From Bacteroidales bacterium (GTDB taxonomy: Bacteria; Bacteroidota; Bacteroidia; Bacteroidales; Marinilabiliaceae), in the NCBI GenBank assembly GCA_024401355.1, contig JAKSLF010000008.1, forward strand, positions 1 to 64,000: a stretch of DNA of 64,000 bases, in the 5' to 3' direction. Made by a program: the position numbers and the translations under genes. This document shows positions 46,588 through 54,989 of the stretch, one piece after another. The notes under the pieces were generated by a model that worked only from the letters and a program-made list of their open reading frames with translations, was not told where the DNA came from and did no database searches. How positions within the stretch are numbered: position 1 is the stretch's first letter; every line of letters begins with the position of its first letter.

Positions 46588-47310
46588 TCAAGAGAAGAGA
46601 GCCTTGATAGAGAACCAGATTACAGGGACAAGAAGTGACGGCAGAAGATTAACCGTCTTGCAGTCCTTGATGGAAAGTATGGACAGCCCAGAACTGACAA
46701 TGAGTACACCTCCGACAATGCTCAATTCTACACGCATCGGCTCTGGCATAGCCTCTCCAAAGAAATAAGCGATGTAATAGAACATAGCCTGCCAGCAGAA
46801 TAATGCTGGAGCCGCGAGAAGCATTATCCATCCATACGAAGCAGAAAGAACGGCTGAAGTCACCAAATCCAATGTAGCATTGGTATATAGATACGTATTT
46901 CCGGGTTCACTCAGCGCCCACCCTTGGCTTGGAGACAGACACGACAATACAGGTCCGACAATGCTGAAGGTGCCTATTGTGTACAGCAATATACCCGTCA
47001 CCAGTCCGTTTATGCTGTTGTTTTCCTTACCTGACTTGGCATTAAGTCTTGCATTCAAGCGGTCAATGCGACCGGAAAGATCGAGTTTCGTGCCCACAAC
47101 ACCTCCTATGGCTAGACTAAGGATAAACAGCACCGGATATTCACTCTTTGCCATGTTGGGCAATGCCGCATTGACTCCCAGTACAAGACATGCCAGTCCG
47201 AGAGCATTAAAAAGAGCCGACTTGTACTTATCACCTATACCCTCACGGACAATGGCGCCAAAGGCTCCTCCAACAAGTATTGTACATGTATTTACTATCG
47301 TCCCTAACAT
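46588..47310 (-). CDS. DUF554 membrane protein
   Basis: 240 residues, about six membrane helices. The opening MLGTIVNTCTILVGGAFGAI (1-20) and GGVVGTKLDLSGRIDRLNAR (about 69-88) are diagnostic for DUF554 (YdfK/YqgA-like) inner-membrane proteins of unknown function. It is downstream of the serine hydrolase gene by 15 bp and probably shares its transcript. Confidence 0.9.
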   Translation of the reverse strand: MLGTIVNTCTILVGGAFGAIVREGIGDKYKSALFNALGLACLVLGVNAALPNMAKSEYPVLFILSLAIGGVVGTKLDLSGRIDRLNARLNAKSGKENNSINGLVTGILLYTIGTFSIVGPVLSCLSPSQGWALSEPGNTYLYTNATLDLVTSAVLSASYGWIMLLAAPALFCWQAMFYYIAYFFGEAMPEPMRVELSIVGGVLIVSSGLSILSIKDCKTVNLLPSLLVPVIWFSIKALFS

Positions 47311-47325
47311 AATACGATCATTTTT

Positions 47326-48429
47326 TTAGAGGGCTGGCAAGAGATATTGCCAGATAATCTCCATATATGGCTGATAAAGCGATGATGACGTGGTAAGAAC
47401 CAATACAGCATCTTTCTTTGGGAATACCATAATATACTGTCCGGCGTAGCCATCGGCACGGAATCCCTCACCATTGCGAGTGACCCACATCTGATAGCCA
47501 TAGCCTTGAGCCCATTCGTTGTTATCCTTGTTGATGCCAACCTTCTCAAGATCCTCGAAACGAGTGCCAGACGGAGCTGAAGGCACCTGATATTTTGACA
47601 TTTCTTCAAGCCACTGCGATGAGACTAACTGATGGTCGTTCCACTTTCCATGCTGAATAAAGAGTTGACCCATCTTGGCCATATCTTCTGTTGTCAGGTG
47701 CAGACCCCAACCGCCACAGCAGATGCCCTGAGGACTTTCGTCCCATTCTGGTCGTGCAATATGAAGTGGCTGGAAGAGACGGGTATCGAGATAGTCAATA
47801 AGTTTTTCTCCAGTAGCTTTCTGAATGATAGCAGAAAGCATATATGTGCCAAAAGAATTGTAGAGGAAATAATCACCCGGTTTATGTTCAACTGGCCATG
47901 CGAGGAAACTCTTCACCCAATTGACATCAGGAGAATCGACATTATCAGGGTCTAGGAAGCGAGATATCTGTGGTTCGGTGTCATGTCCACAGGTCATCGT
48001 CAGCAGGTCGCGAACAGTCATGGCAGCAAGATTGTCGCTTACTGTTTCAGGAAGCAAATCAGGGAAGAACGAGACAACCTTATCATCGAGTTTGAGCTTG
48101 TTTTCATCGATAGCCATACCTATGGCTGTGGCAGTAAAGGTCTTGCTGACCGAATACATTAGATGTGGAGTCTGAGGGGTATGCCCATTATACCAACGCT
48201 CAAGAAGTACCTGACCGTGCTTGATTACCATAATGCTATGAAGAGAAATGGAGTCAGGGGCTACTGGCTGCGTTTGTGTAGCGTGGTAGAACGAATCTAC
48301 TGCGGCCTCCAGCGAAGGAACCGATTCGCCACGAGGAAGGCTTATAATATCGTCACTCTGTGTCTGTGGTTTGTTGCAACCGACTATCATCAATGTTGTC
48401 AGGAATGCATAAGAGAATATTTTCTTCAT
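47326..48429 (-). CDS. Serine beta-lactamase/DD-peptidase-like hydrolase lipoprotein
   Basis: 367 residues from Met at 48429; the in-frame start at 48462 adds 11 residues before the signal. Lipobox IVGC with Cys18. Penicillin-binding fold of the class C beta-lactamase family: catalytic YSVSKTF (Ser-x-x-Lys, about 92-98), the YNS motif LYNSFGTYMLSA (about 180-191), and a later YGYQMWVTRNGEGFRADGYAGQ-type region that replaces the KTG box. Members are esterases, peptidases or beta-lactamases; the substrate is not known, and drug resistance should not be assumed. In tandem with asnA upstream and DUF554 downstream. Confidence 0.85.
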   Translation of the reverse strand: MKKIFSYAFLTTLMIVGCNKPQTQSDDIISLPRGESVPSLEAAVDSFYHATQTQPVAPDSISLHSIMVIKHGQVLLERWYNGHTPQTPHLMYSVSKTFTATAIGMAIDENKLKLDDKVVSFFPDLLPETVSDNLAAMTVRDLLTMTCGHDTEPQISRFLDPDNVDSPDVNWVKSFLAWPVEHKPGDYFLYNSFGTYMLSAIIQKATGEKLIDYLDTRLFQPLHIARPEWDESPQGICCGGWGLHLTTEDMAKMGQLFIQHGKWNDHQLVSSQWLEEMSKYQVPSAPSGTRFEDLEKVGINKDNNEWAQGYGYQMWVTRNGEGFRADGYAGQYIMVFPKKDAVLVLTTSSSLYQPYMEIIWQYLLPAL

Positions 48430-48453
48430 AGTAAAAATGGTTATTAGATATGA

Positions 48454-48486
48454 GATAAGCATTGCTCAAATATGGCAATGCTTATC
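48454..48486. other. Perfect 12-bp hairpin between asnA and the serine hydrolase gene
   Basis: GATAAGCATTGC (48454-48465) / GCAATGCTTATC (48475-48486) with a 9-nt loop. No U run follows on either strand, so it is not a normal terminator; an attenuator, RNA processing site or operator is possible. Confidence 0.5.
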
Positions 48487-48508
48487 CAGATATTCAAGTA
48501 TTCAAATG

Positions 48509-49546
48509 TTAGATCAATGGAATGTTGTTCTCCGAACAAGTCTTGCGCATGTCGTCTGGCCAGATGCTAGCCTGAATTTCACCGATATGAGCCTTGCGGA
48601 GGTAGAACATGCAGAGACGGCTTTGACCAATGCCACCACCTATTGAGAGAGGCAGAGAACCTTCGAGAAGGCGCTTGTGGAAATAGAGTTCCTTGCGCTG
48701 TTCCTGTCCCTTAATCTTGAGCTGACGTTCGAGCGAATCTTTGTCTACGCGTATACCCATAGAACTGATTTCGAATGAACGCTCGAGCACAGGATTCCAA
48801 ATGAGGATATCACCATTGAGTCCCTTGAAGCCATCAGAGTTTTCTGTAGACCAGTCATCATAGTCTGGAGCACGGCCGTCATGAGGTTCGCCATTGCTCA
48901 ACTCGCCACCTATTCCCATGATAAAGACTGCACCATAAGCCTTAGCAGCCTTGTCTTCACGCTCTTTTGGAGTGAGATTTGGATATAGACGGAGAAGTTC
49001 TTCAGCATGTACGAAATGAATATCGTCTGGCAACTGAGGAACCAACTGTGGATAACGCTCGAAAACCACATATTCTGTGCGCTTGATAGCACCATAGATA
49101 CGGCGAACCACCTGCTTTAGGAAATCAATGCTACGCTGCTCCTTGCTAATTGTCATTTCCCAGTCCCACTGGTCAACATAAAGAGAATGTATATTGTCGA
49201 GTTCCTCATCAGAACGGATTGCGTTCATATCTGTATAGATGCCGTATCCCTCTTCGATAGAATAGTCGGCAAGAATCATACGCTTCCACTTTGCAAGAGA
49301 ATGAACAACCTCAGCCTTCTGGTCGGCCAAATCCTTAATAGGGAAGGTAACAGGACGTTCTACACCATTAAGGTCGTCATTGAGGCCAGTACCCTTCATA
49401 ACAAAGAGCGGTGCAGTCACACGGCGAAGGCGGAGTTCAGCTGCAAGATTGTGCTGAAAGAAATCTTTGATAAACTGAATGCCGAGCTCAGTCTGGCGCA
49501 AATCGAGTGCTGGTTTATAGCCCTTGGGTATGAATAACTTTCCCAT
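48509..49546 (-). CDS. asnA: Aspartate-ammonia ligase AsnA
   Basis: 345 residues, usual length. Makes asparagine from aspartate, ATP and ammonia in the cytoplasm with a class-II-tRNA-synthetase-like fold. Motifs: LRLRRVTAPLFVMKGTGLND (about 39-58), LNGVERPVTFPI (about 60-71), VHSLAKWKRM (about 80-89), YTDMNAIRSDEE (about 101-112), VDQWDWE (about 119-125) and the C-terminal GGGIGQSRLCMFYLRKAHIG (about 309-328). All present. Its own promoter element lies at 49634-49641. With asnB also here, the organism has both ammonia and glutamine routes. Confidence 0.96.
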   Translation of the reverse strand: MGKLFIPKGYKPALDLRQTELGIQFIKDFFQHNLAAELRLRRVTAPLFVMKGTGLNDDLNGVERPVTFPIKDLADQKAEVVHSLAKWKRMILADYSIEEGYGIYTDMNAIRSDEELDNIHSLYVDQWDWEMTISKEQRSIDFLKQVVRRIYGAIKRTEYVVFERYPQLVPQLPDDIHFVHAEELLRLYPNLTPKEREDKAAKAYGAVFIMGIGGELSNGEPHDGRAPDYDDWSTENSDGFKGLNGDILIWNPVLERSFEISSMGIRVDKDSLERQLKIKGQEQRKELYFHKRLLEGSLPLSIGGGIGQSRLCMFYLRKAHIGEIQASIWPDDMRKTCSENNIPLI

Positions 49547-49633
49547 GATTATTTATAGTAATTTGTATTGTTCTACTTAATGTTCAAAAGTCAGTTCAAC
49601 TTAGACATTTTAAATTCTAAGTCCAAAACGACG

Positions 49634-49641
49634 CAAATGTA
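49634..49641 (-). promoter_or_regulatory. -7 element of the asnA promoter
   Basis: TACATTTG on the minus strand; start near 49627, leader about 80 nt. A TTTCG box lies 22 bp upstream in place of TTTG. Confidence 0.5.
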
Positions 49642-49726
49642 TTACTTTTTTATTTTATAAACACGAAAAATCGAGTTTTTTTCTCGTTATAATTATAAAA
49701 TCCGTAATTAAGCATACAAAAATGCT

Positions 49727-49734
49727 TATATTTG
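49727..49734 (+). promoter_or_regulatory. -7 element for the gene at 49824
   Basis: TATATTTG; start near 49741, leader about 83 nt. It is divergent from the asnA promoter within 90 bp; no -33 TTG at proper distance. The rest of 49547-49823 is AT-rich without other signals. Confidence 0.5.
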
Positions 49735-49823
49735 CAAAGTTTGATGTAGAAAAATACAAAACAACAAAGACAACCCTAACAATGATGGGGTGATAATTCA
49801 AAAAAAACTAAAATAGAATTGTA

Positions 49824-50387
49824 ATGGACGCACAACAGATAGCTTTTCTCGATCAATACGAGCAAAATTTGACAGACAACATGATATCTGCAAGTAGGTC
49901 GAATCAATATTTTGACGGTGTAATTCTGGAGACTCCCGACATTGATGACAAATGGAAAGAGATGTCAGCAGCCTACGTTGCCGATGCTGTCAAGGAAATT
50001 GCAAACTATCCTCAGGTCGCATTAGGCTGGGCTATGTATATGGGCATGGCTGTGGCTCAGATGTGGGATCAGGACTGGGAGAAATATGCGTCACGCAATG
50101 ATATATATGAATCAATAAGAGACAAGCGAGGATTTGACTACCTCGATGAAGTGGTGCGTAGTGAGATACTCGGACTGGAAGGTACCGACTTCAAAAAGGC
50201 TGAAAACATGGTCAGAGAATATTCGCAGATGGCTCTTGACGCTATAAGACACGAACAGATTGAGCCACAAAGTCCGTTGGCTTTCTATGTCTACGCACGA
50301 AGCATAAAGGTGCTCTATAAGATAGGTGCAGCGATATGGCTGTCACAACTTGGCTACAAGATGTCTACAGAAATGAACAACAACTAA
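49824..50387 (+). CDS. Conserved-looking helical cytoplasmic protein of unknown function
   Basis: 187 residues, no signal peptide. Almost entirely helical and acidic at the N-terminus (DAQQIAFLDQYEQNLTDNMI), with an aromatic-rich middle segment (QVALGWAMYMGMAVAQMWDQ, about 64-83) that is probably an amphipathic or buried helix, and a C-terminal hydrophobic helix (VLYKIGAAIWLSQLGYKM, about 163-180). I do not recognise the family. It has its own promoter and ends with a 4-bp overlap with the convergent lipoprotein gene at 50384. Confidence 0.65.
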   Translation: MDAQQIAFLDQYEQNLTDNMISASRSNQYFDGVILETPDIDDKWKEMSAAYVADAVKEIANYPQVALGWAMYMGMAVAQMWDQDWEKYASRNDIYESIRDKRGFDYLDEVVRSEILGLEGTDFKKAENMVREYSQMALDAIRHEQIEPQSPLAFYVYARSIKVLYKIGAAIWLSQLGYKMSTEMNNN

Positions 50388-51253
50388 AGTCTTGCTTTAA
50401 CTTCACGTATTTCCGCTGAAACTGGATAGGCCTCTGTGATATTACCCATCCTCCAGATGTTCCAGTAGAGTCCGCTCAGACCTTCATCATCCTTGAGGTT
50501 CAACATATAACGAATGTCACTCATAAAGCAACGGTATGTAACATCTCCAACGCCACTGACAGGTATATAGCGACATGGTATCTCAGCCTCCATTATATCG
50601 GCCAAAGAACATATTATACCTATGCTCCAGTTATCCATCGACATGATTTTGCCATTGTCATCAAGCGCGGTCAGTTCACCTTCTGCCCTATAGTTGAATT
50701 CTACTATGGCATCGTCAGAGAATCCATCAAACTGTTCAGCTGATATAAAACCATTCACAACTTCAAGTTGTTTAGGCTCTGCATAACGCACCTTATGTGC
50801 AAGATATGCATCGGCTATACGAACAGACCCCACACGGCTACTCTGAATATATATTTCGCGTATATGCGATTTATTTTCTTCATCCAAATCTGCACGAAGA
50901 GTCATTTTCTTGTCCACTACAGGAGAGACAACCCAAGTGGAAACATCTGTATTAGTATACTGAATAGACATGCCTATCTTGGTTATTCCATCACTAATGC
51001 TGTCTATCTCGACCACTACTCTGTCGTAGTCACGAAAGTCTGCCGATGTTCCTTTCTGGCCGTCATCGCCATACCACCATCCATGGCCAACCCACTTATC
51101 ATTAAAGGTAATCACATTGGTTGTCGAGTCATAGCTGCTGTTCCATCCGAAGGTCATGTCGCCCAGCTGCAATCGTTCGGGCTTCTCGCACGACGTGAAC
51201 GCCATCAGCAACGATACTATCGGGAATAATATGGCAAACCTATAAACACTCAT
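50384..51253 (-). CDS. Lipoprotein of unknown function
   Basis: 289 residues. Signal with lipobox FTSC (Cys22). The rest is predicted beta-rich: LQLGDMTFGWNSSYDSTTN (about 29-47), a tryptophan/glycine patch (KWVGHGWWYGDDGQKG, about 53-68), FRDYDRVVVEIDS (about 73-85) and VSTWVVSPVVDKKM. The jelly-roll-like pattern recalls carbohydrate-binding modules, but no family is recognised. It has a near-perfect promoter at 51281-51312. Transcribed alone. Confidence 0.68.
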   Translation of the reverse strand: MSVYRFAILFPIVSLLMAFTSCEKPERLQLGDMTFGWNSSYDSTTNVITFNDKWVGHGWWYGDDGQKGTSADFRDYDRVVVEIDSISDGITKIGMSIQYTNTDVSTWVVSPVVDKKMTLRADLDEENKSHIREIYIQSSRVGSVRIADAYLAHKVRYAEPKQLEVVNGFISAEQFDGFSDDAIVEFNYRAEGELTALDDNGKIMSMDNWSIGIICSLADIMEAEIPCRYIPVSGVGDVTYRCFMSDIRYMLNLKDDEGLSGLYWNIWRMGNITEAYPVSAEIREVKARL

Positions 51254-51280
51254 ATTTGATATCTATTCTGTTTTATGGGA

Positions 51281-51312
51281 CAAATCTACAACCAAATGAC
51301 GAAAAAAACAAA
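51281..51312 (-). promoter_or_regulatory. Promoter of the lipoprotein gene 50384-51253
   Basis: Minus strand: -33 TTTG (51312-51309) and -7 TAGATTTG (51288-51281), spacing 20 bp. Start near 51274, leader about 21 nt. It overlaps the terminator tail of the upstream gene. Confidence 0.7.
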
Positions 51313-51350
51313 TAAAAAAAGCGAATGATGTACTAAAAACACCATTCGCT
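51312..51350 (-). terminator. Terminator after the DUF3078 gene
   Basis: Minus strand: AGCGAATG (51350-51343) pairs with CATTCGCT (51327-51320) around a 15-nt loop, followed by a run of T. Confidence 0.75.
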
Positions 51351-51413
51351 GATATATTCAACAACGGTAACTTGTCAAACTATCCGACATGACAAGTCAT
51401 GTTGTCCGTACTA

Positions 51414-52346
51414 TTACCAATGGAATGCAAGACCGAAGCCGAAGAGTTCCTTGAACTGGAGGCGAGCACCACGTGTACGTGTACCAACCTGAGTTTCGCC
51501 ATTCTCATCAACAAATGAGTATGCTTCCTTGTACTTGATATCATCATCGAAGAGGATGTTGAACTTGAGGATAGCAGTGAGCCAGTCGTTGACATGGAGG
51601 TTAAAGCCTGTCTCAGCATCGATATCGATATGCTCAGGATGATCCAAGAGGTTAGAGAATGCTGTAGCAGTAAGGAAGTAGTCGACATTCTTCACAAGGT
51701 TCTTCTTGTCAACTGTCATCTTAGCTGTTGCACCATACTCGAAACGAGCCTTCTTGCCAGCATCCAAACCATAGTCAGTCGAGAAGTCTGTGTCTGTTAC
51801 AATTGTGGTACGGCCAGTGAGAGGCGAGATGTAGAGCGAGAATACATCTGATGGCTTGTAGAGCATACCGATTGACACATTGAGGTAGGCTGGAGCCATG
51901 AACTTTGATACGGTGTCTACGATAGCCGAACCATCATACTTGTAACCATAAGCAAACTGTGTCTTGAAGTCAAAGAGAGCAGAATAGAACCACTTGTGCT
52001 TGTAGGCGTTGTAGCCAAAGTTTGAAGTAAGCTGCAATTTATCTTCAGACTTCTGTACGTCTTCGCTCTTGTACTTTGTAAGACCATATCCCATATCGAG
52101 GGTGTTGTCCCATGTAACCTGCTCTGTCTTGAGGTTAGCGAATGTCTTGAAAAGGAATGTACCTGTTACCGAGTTCTTACCACCGGCAGCCCAGTTCTTA
52201 AATGAGATCTGGTTGAAAGTGAACGAACCGTTACCACCTGTCTTCCATGCCTTTTCTGGTGCAGGAGCTGCTTCTGGTGCAGCATCCTGGGCAAAAGCGC
52301 CAGTAGTGAAAGCAGCGAGAATTGCTGCAAAGATGAATTTCTTCAT
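51414..52346 (-). CDS. DUF3078 outer-membrane protein
   Basis: 310 residues with a signal peptide (MKKFIFAAILAAFTTGAFAQ) and then a porin-like beta pattern: GGNGSFTFNQISFKNWAAGG (about 37-56), NTLDMGYGLTKYKSEDVQKS (about 81-100), LNVSIGMLYKPSDVFSLYIS (about 154-173), and a C-terminal aromatic strand FGFGLAFHW. It matches DUF3078, outer-membrane barrels of Bacteroidetes with unknown function. The start is 62 bp after the mscS stop; a separate promoter was not recognised. Followed by the terminator at 51312. Confidence 0.85.
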   Translation of the reverse strand: MKKFIFAAILAAFTTGAFAQDAAPEAAPAPEKAWKTGGNGSFTFNQISFKNWAAGGKNSVTGTFLFKTFANLKTEQVTWDNTLDMGYGLTKYKSEDVQKSEDKLQLTSNFGYNAYKHKWFYSALFDFKTQFAYGYKYDGSAIVDTVSKFMAPAYLNVSIGMLYKPSDVFSLYISPLTGRTTIVTDTDFSTDYGLDAGKKARFEYGATAKMTVDKKNLVKNVDYFLTATAFSNLLDHPEHIDIDAETGFNLHVNDWLTAILKFNILFDDDIKYKEAYSFVDENGETQVGTRTRGARLQFKELFGFGLAFHW

Positions 52347-52408
52347 TGTTGTTCTGTTGAGGTTTAATTTATAGATATTGTTATTATTTTCCTAAAATGA
52401 ATCAACTT

Positions 52409-53236
52409 CTACTTGTTGATTATATGAATGTCGCGTTGCGGAAACGGAATGGATATTCCCTGGGCGTCAAACTCCTTCTTGACAAATTCATTCATATAGA
52501 AGAATACTGCCCAATAGTCCTCCGAACGCACCCACACACGCACTACGATATTAACGCTGCTGTCGGCCAAACCGCTGACGGCCATGAATGGCTCGTGTCC
52601 GGCGTCTGACAATATTTTGTTGTTACGTCCGATGACTGCTCGAATGGCTGCATACGCCTTGTCAATGTCATCACCATATCCGATGCCGAAGGTGAAGTCC
52701 ACACGACGATCTGGCTGCTTCGAGTAGTTGACAAGCGAACCCGTTGAAAGTCCGCCGTTAGGTATTACAACTACTTTATTGTCACCAGTGGTGAGTATTG
52801 TGTTGAATATCTGTACTTCCTTCACTACTCCCGAGAAGCCCTGGGCTTCGATGAAGTCACCGACACGGAATGGCTTGAAGACGAGTATCATCATGCCACC
52901 TGCAAAGTTCTGCAGTGTACCCGAGAATGCCATACCAACTGCCAAGCCCGCTGCACCAAGTATTGCAACAAACGACGTCATCGGTATTCCGACATACGAA
53001 ATTGTCGAGACTATGAGAAGTGTCTTCAGTCCCCAGTTAATGATGCTGACAACAAAAGGCGTAAGTGTCGAGTCCACCTTACGTATTTCAAGCATTCGCC
53101 TTGTCGCTGCCGTGATTCGCTTGATCAGCCAGAATCCGACGACGAGCATCAAAACGGCAACTATCAGCATCTTACCATAGGCGAGAATGGTAGGCAGCAT
53201 TGAAATGAAAAAATCCTTGATGTTAAAGTTTTCCAT
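52409..53236 (-). CDS. Small-conductance mechanosensitive channel, MscS family
   Basis: 275 residues, three membrane helices, near the length of E. coli MscS. The pore-lining helix and neck read AILGAAGLAVGMAFSGTLQN (about 91-110), FAGGMMILVFKPFRVGDFIE (about 111-130), then the beta domain VIPNGGLSTGSLVNYS (about 156-171). Opens under membrane tension to release solutes in hypo-osmotic shock. The C-terminal part (RRVDFTFGIGYGDDIDKA) is intact. Upstream by about 100 bp is the HAD phosphatase gene on the same strand. Confidence 0.94.
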   Translation of the reverse strand: MENFNIKDFFISMLPTILAYGKMLIVAVLMLVVGFWLIKRITAATRRMLEIRKVDSTLTPFVVSIINWGLKTLLIVSTISYVGIPMTSFVAILGAAGLAVGMAFSGTLQNFAGGMMILVFKPFRVGDFIEAQGFSGVVKEVQIFNTILTTGDNKVVVIPNGGLSTGSLVNYSKQPDRRVDFTFGIGYGDDIDKAYAAIRAVIGRNNKILSDAGHEPFMAVSGLADSSVNIVVRVWVRSEDYWAVFFYMNEFVKKEFDAQGISIPFPQRDIHIINK

Positions 53237-53339
53237 ATATAATATGTTTGTTTTGTCGTTTTAAAGCACAAGCACTATCAAGTACTTCTTTCACTATTAT
53301 AGTGACATGTAGCCTAAAAGGTTACGTTTTTAGCAAATA

Positions 53340-53945
53340 TTAAACGTATATTTGATAGTAGGGCTTTACGTCAACATACATCATTCCTGCACGACGTGCT
53401 GCTTCAAAGCCCGGTTCTGCATCCTCAAACACTTCACACAATGACGGGTCAACGCCCATTCGCTCGGCACACAACAGGAAGGTGTCGGGATGAGGCTTGT
53501 GGTTGGAAACGTCATCGGCACTCACTATGCAGTCGAACTTTTCAAGCAGTCCAACATTGCGGAGCATTCGTATTGCACGTGAAGTATCGCTACCCGTGCC
53601 GACGGCCATCGGAATGCGACCATAGTTCTCATTTACCACGTTGACAACTGGGTCGATTATGGCTACATCGTCGACATGCTGATAGACATAGTTCTGCTTG
53701 AGATCCACTATCTGCTGTGGTGTCGCTGGCGTCGAATATTTATCAATGAGTATCTGGGCTATTTCAAGAGCAGCCTTTCCGGCATTCGAAAAGAAGAAAT
53801 CATGGTCCACTTCGGTTCCAAAATGTCGGAACGATGACAGCCATCCTGCCCAATGCATAGGCATGCTGTCCATGAGAGTACCATCGAGGTCAAATATGAG
53901 AGCCTTGGCTCGTGAGTCGGCACGTAATATGTTATTTTCTGCCAT
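53340..53945 (-). CDS. HAD-family phosphatase, beta-phosphoglucomutase-like
   Basis: 201 residues. HAD motif I IFDLDGTLMDSMPMHWAGW (about 17-35), with nucleophile Asp and the DxD pair; the cap domain (about 30-95); motif II VGTGSDTSRAIRM (about 114-126); motif III region HKPHPDTFLLCAERMG (about 149-164) with the Lys; and motif IV VFEDAEPGFEAARRAGM (about 172-188). Cytoplasmic; acts on a small phosphorylated metabolite, most likely a sugar phosphate, but the substrate cannot be read. A -7 element (TAATTTTG, minus strand, 53983-53976) is just upstream. Confidence 0.88.
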   Translation of the reverse strand: MAENNILRADSRAKALIFDLDGTLMDSMPMHWAGWLSSFRHFGTEVDHDFFFSNAGKAALEIAQILIDKYSTPATPQQIVDLKQNYVYQHVDDVAIIDPVVNVVNENYGRIPMAVGTGSDTSRAIRMLRNVGLLEKFDCIVSADDVSNHKPHPDTFLLCAERMGVDPSLCEVFEDAEPGFEAARRAGMMYVDVKPYYQIYV

Positions 53946-54005
53946 CGATTAGTTGTTGTTTGTCTATTTCACGACAAAATTAATCTAAAATTGCGATATG
54001 ATGGC

Positions 54006-54013
54006 TAAATTTG
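54006..54013 (+). promoter_or_regulatory. -7 element for gluQ
   Basis: TAAATTTG; start near 54020, leader about 24 nt. It is divergent from the HAD promoter about 25 bp away. Confidence 0.5.
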
Positions 54014-54043
54014 CGTTGTTTTAGGTTTTATTAAAGTTTAAGC

Positions 54044-54976
54044 ATGACAGACATGATAACGAGAGGCCGTTTTGCCCCATCACCAAGCGGAAGAATGCAC
54101 TTGGGGAACATATACTCGGCATTGTTGTCGTATGTTTCGGCAAAGCATAAAAATGGAGAATGGATCATACGCATCGAGGACCTCGACCGCCAGCGATGCA
54201 AGAGAGAGTATGCCGACAAGGTTATCGACGACCTTCATTGGATGGGGATGCGGAGCGACGCCGAGATTGTCTATCAAAGCGATAGGGATGCTATATATGA
54301 GGCTGCTCTATCGAAGCTCAGCGACAAGGGGCTGACCTACGGATGCTACTGCCGACGGGCCGACATTCTGTCAGCTCGGGCCCCTCACGAGTCAGACGGA
54401 CGTGTGGTCTATAGTGGCAGATGCAGACACTTGTCTGATGCTGAGCGGTTGGTCATGGAAGCTGAGAGGAAACCTGCTACAAGAGTGATTGTTGCCGATA
54501 AGACTATTGACTTTACCGACGGACACTACGGTCACCAGAGCATGAATCTGGCATGCGATTGCGGCGACTTCATTGTCAGACGGGCGGATGGCAATTTTGC
54601 CTACCAGCTGGCTGTTGTTGTCGACGATGCCGAGCAGGGCGTGACTGAAGTTGTGAGAGGAAGAGACCTCATGGATTCATCACATCAGCAGATATATCTC
54701 TACAATATGTTGGGTTACGATGTTCCACAATTCTATCATCTGCCACTATTGATGTCTGAGACTGGTCACCGACTGGCCAAGAGAGATGCCTGCACCGACA
54801 TGGGATTCTTAAGGGAAGCGTATACAAAGGAAGGCCTCATTGGCCACATTATGTTTTTAGCAGGAGTCATAGACCGCGATGAACCTTTGACGCTTAACGA
54901 GGCTGTTGACATGTTCGACTGGGAGAATGTCAGAAAGGACTCAGGAATAACTATTTCTAGCCAAGAATTGGCGTAA
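54044..54976 (+). CDS. gluQ: Glutamyl-Q tRNA(Asp) synthetase
   Basis: 310 residues. A truncated glutamyl-tRNA synthetase without an anticodon-binding domain; attaches glutamate to the queuosine base of tRNA-Asp. Motifs: GRFAPSPSGRMHLGN (about 8-22) with the HIGH-equivalent HLGN, RIEDLDRQRCKREYA (about 43-57), a zinc-binding set CYCRR (about 100-104) with YSGRC (about 121-125), VVRGRDLMDSSHQQ (about 204-217), and the KMSKS-equivalent HRLAKRD (about 243-249). Presence implies queuosine in tRNA-Asp. Convergent with the SpoIIE gene, 13 bp apart. Confidence 0.93.
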   Translation: MTDMITRGRFAPSPSGRMHLGNIYSALLSYVSAKHKNGEWIIRIEDLDRQRCKREYADKVIDDLHWMGMRSDAEIVYQSDRDAIYEAALSKLSDKGLTYGCYCRRADILSARAPHESDGRVVYSGRCRHLSDAERLVMEAERKPATRVIVADKTIDFTDGHYGHQSMNLACDCGDFIVRRADGNFAYQLAVVVDDAEQGVTEVVRGRDLMDSSHQQIYLYNMLGYDVPQFYHLPLLMSETGHRLAKRDACTDMGFLREAYTKEGLIGHIMFLAGVIDRDEPLTLNEAVDMFDWENVRKDSGITISSQELA

Positions 54977-54989
54977 GCCACCAATCACT

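Noticed and set aside
47326-48429. Antibiotic-resistance beta-lactamase
   Set aside because: It has the SxxK and YxN-like motifs of the wider serine-hydrolase fold, but a lipoprotein of this form is more often a peptidase or esterase; resistance cannot be claimed.
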